Source: JBBSWB01 sp038046465 (GTDB lineage Archaea; Nanobdellota; Nanobdellia; Woesearchaeales; GW2011-AR9). From it: a stretch of 6,084 nt of DNA. The stretch spans positions 1-6,084 of the forward strand of contig JBBSWB010000081.1 in NCBI GenBank assembly GCA_038046465.1, read 5' to 3'. The notes beneath the pieces were generated by a model, which saw nothing but the letters and a program-made list of their open reading frames with translations, was not told where the DNA came from and searched no databases. The position numbers and the translations under genes are program-made. Positions 5,720 through 6,084 of this stretch are shown in pieces (positions within the stretch are counted from its first letter, which is position 1; the number at the start of each line of letters is the position of its first letter).

Positions 5720-5724
5720 CCTCC
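5720..5724 (-). promoter_or_regulatory. Shine-Dalgarno GGAGG deciding the start at 5711
   Basis: CCTCC on the plus strand is GGAGG on the minus strand, eight bases from the ATG at 5711. It overlaps the alternative upstream ATG (5726-5724), which therefore cannot be served by it. The paralogue at 1-88 has the same arrangement. Confidence 0.8.
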
Positions 5725-5757
5725 AAAACACCTTCGCTTCTTTAAAAAATTGATAAA

Positions 5758-5988
5758 TTAATTCAACACATCTTCGATGGCTTTATTGCCTTTTAATTTC
5801 TTAGCTTCTTCTTTGACTTGGGCCGCTAAGTCAACGCCCAAATCTTTTAATTCTTTAATGTGCATCTGCATCAATTGCTCTACAATCTGCAAAATGCGCA
5901 TAAATTCTTCTCTTTCTTTGCTTAAGGTTGCTAAAGAACCTTTATGAAATCCAATCTTTTCCATAGTTTCAGTATCGGTTTTTGCCAT
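5758..5988 (-). CDS. Small helical protein of unknown function, 76 residues
   Basis: No family is recognised. After a short polar N-terminus (1-20) the sequence is almost wholly helix-forming and charged. Hydrophobic residues are spaced as in a coiled coil from about 24 to 66 (EEFMRILQIVEQLMQMHIKE, then DLAAQVKEEAKKL). It has no cysteine, no tryptophan and no membrane segment. The ATG at 5988 lies about 27 bases after a TATA box, so the message is probably leaderless; an internal ATG at residue 9 is possible but has no better support. It is the first gene of a probable two-gene unit with the 286-residue protein 46 bases downstream, suggesting that the two act together. No such partner precedes the other copy of the large gene within this window. 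Confidence 0.68.
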   Translation of the reverse strand: MAKTDTETMEKIGFHKGSLATLSKEREEFMRILQIVEQLMQMHIKELKDLGVDLAAQVKEEAKKLKGNKAIEDVLN

Positions 5989-6010
5989 AAAAACCTATTG
6001 AAGAGCGTCT

Positions 6011-6019
6011 TTTATTAAA
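6011..6019 (-). promoter_or_regulatory. Probable TATA box of the 76-residue gene, leaderless
   Basis: On the minus strand TTTAATAAA (6019-6011) follows an A-rich CAAAAG stretch that could be the BRE. The box is centred about 27 bases before the ATG at 5988, giving a predicted start site at the first codon. Confidence 0.5.
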
Positions 6020-6084
6020 CTTTTGGTAAAAACGGCTCTGTAGAAAGTCTTAAGTAAAAATACTGCCTACCTCAGGTTGCCCTG

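Noticed and set aside
6069..6077. Palindrome ACCTCAGGT near the right edge
   Set aside because: Four paired bases do not extend outwards and the window ends seven bases later. The rest of 5989-6084 beyond the promoter shows nothing I can name.
1..6084. CRISPR array, tRNA or rRNA gene
   Set aside because: No regularly spaced short repeats and no cloverleaf or conserved rRNA stretches were seen on either strand.

Overview
The window looks like archaeal chromosome, AT-rich and compact. The main evidence is a 595-residue archaeal/eukaryotic-type translation factor IF5B rather than a bacterial IF2. It is followed by a stand-alone archaeal NOL1/NOP2/fmu-family C-terminal (PUA-like) RNA-binding protein. 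TATA boxes sit about 27 bases upstream of several start codons, as expected for archaeal leaderless mRNAs. The short genes and several unrecognised proteins suggest a reduced-genome lineage such as a DPANN-type archaeon, but that placement is inference.

Layout from left to right. Positions 1-88 (minus) hold the first 29 codons of a gene that runs off the left edge. It is a close paralogue of the 286-residue gene near the right end. A divergent promoter region (89-213) separates it from a plus-strand YgiQ-like radical SAM protein (214-1752). That gene converges on a minus-strand 138-residue protein of unknown function (1791-2207). A second divergent promoter region (2208-2358) contains back-to-back TATA boxes and a 13-bp inverted repeat. 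From it starts the plus-strand pair aIF5B (2359-4146) and the PUA-like protein (4152-4619), five bases apart and almost certainly co-transcribed. The pair is a translation and ribosome-biogenesis unit.

From 4650 to 4834 lies a dense run of four hairpins with no convincing gene. It ends in a T-run on the plus strand and is met by a T-run on the minus strand at 4841-4850. It may be a bidirectional terminator, a structured RNA, or a remnant or non-autonomous derivative of an IS200/IS605-type element. The last choice rests on remembered resemblance of the CTAAAG-loop hairpins to transposon-end and omega-RNA hairpins.

The right end (4851-5988, minus) is a two-gene unit: a 76-residue helical protein followed by a 286-residue protein, neither recognised. 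The 286-residue gene is best started at 5711, not at the ATG at 5726. The 5726 ATG overlaps the Shine-Dalgarno sequence, and the paralogue at 1-88 begins at the equivalent of 5711. First genes of transcripts here appear leaderless, whereas both copies of the 286-residue family carry a strong GGAGG.
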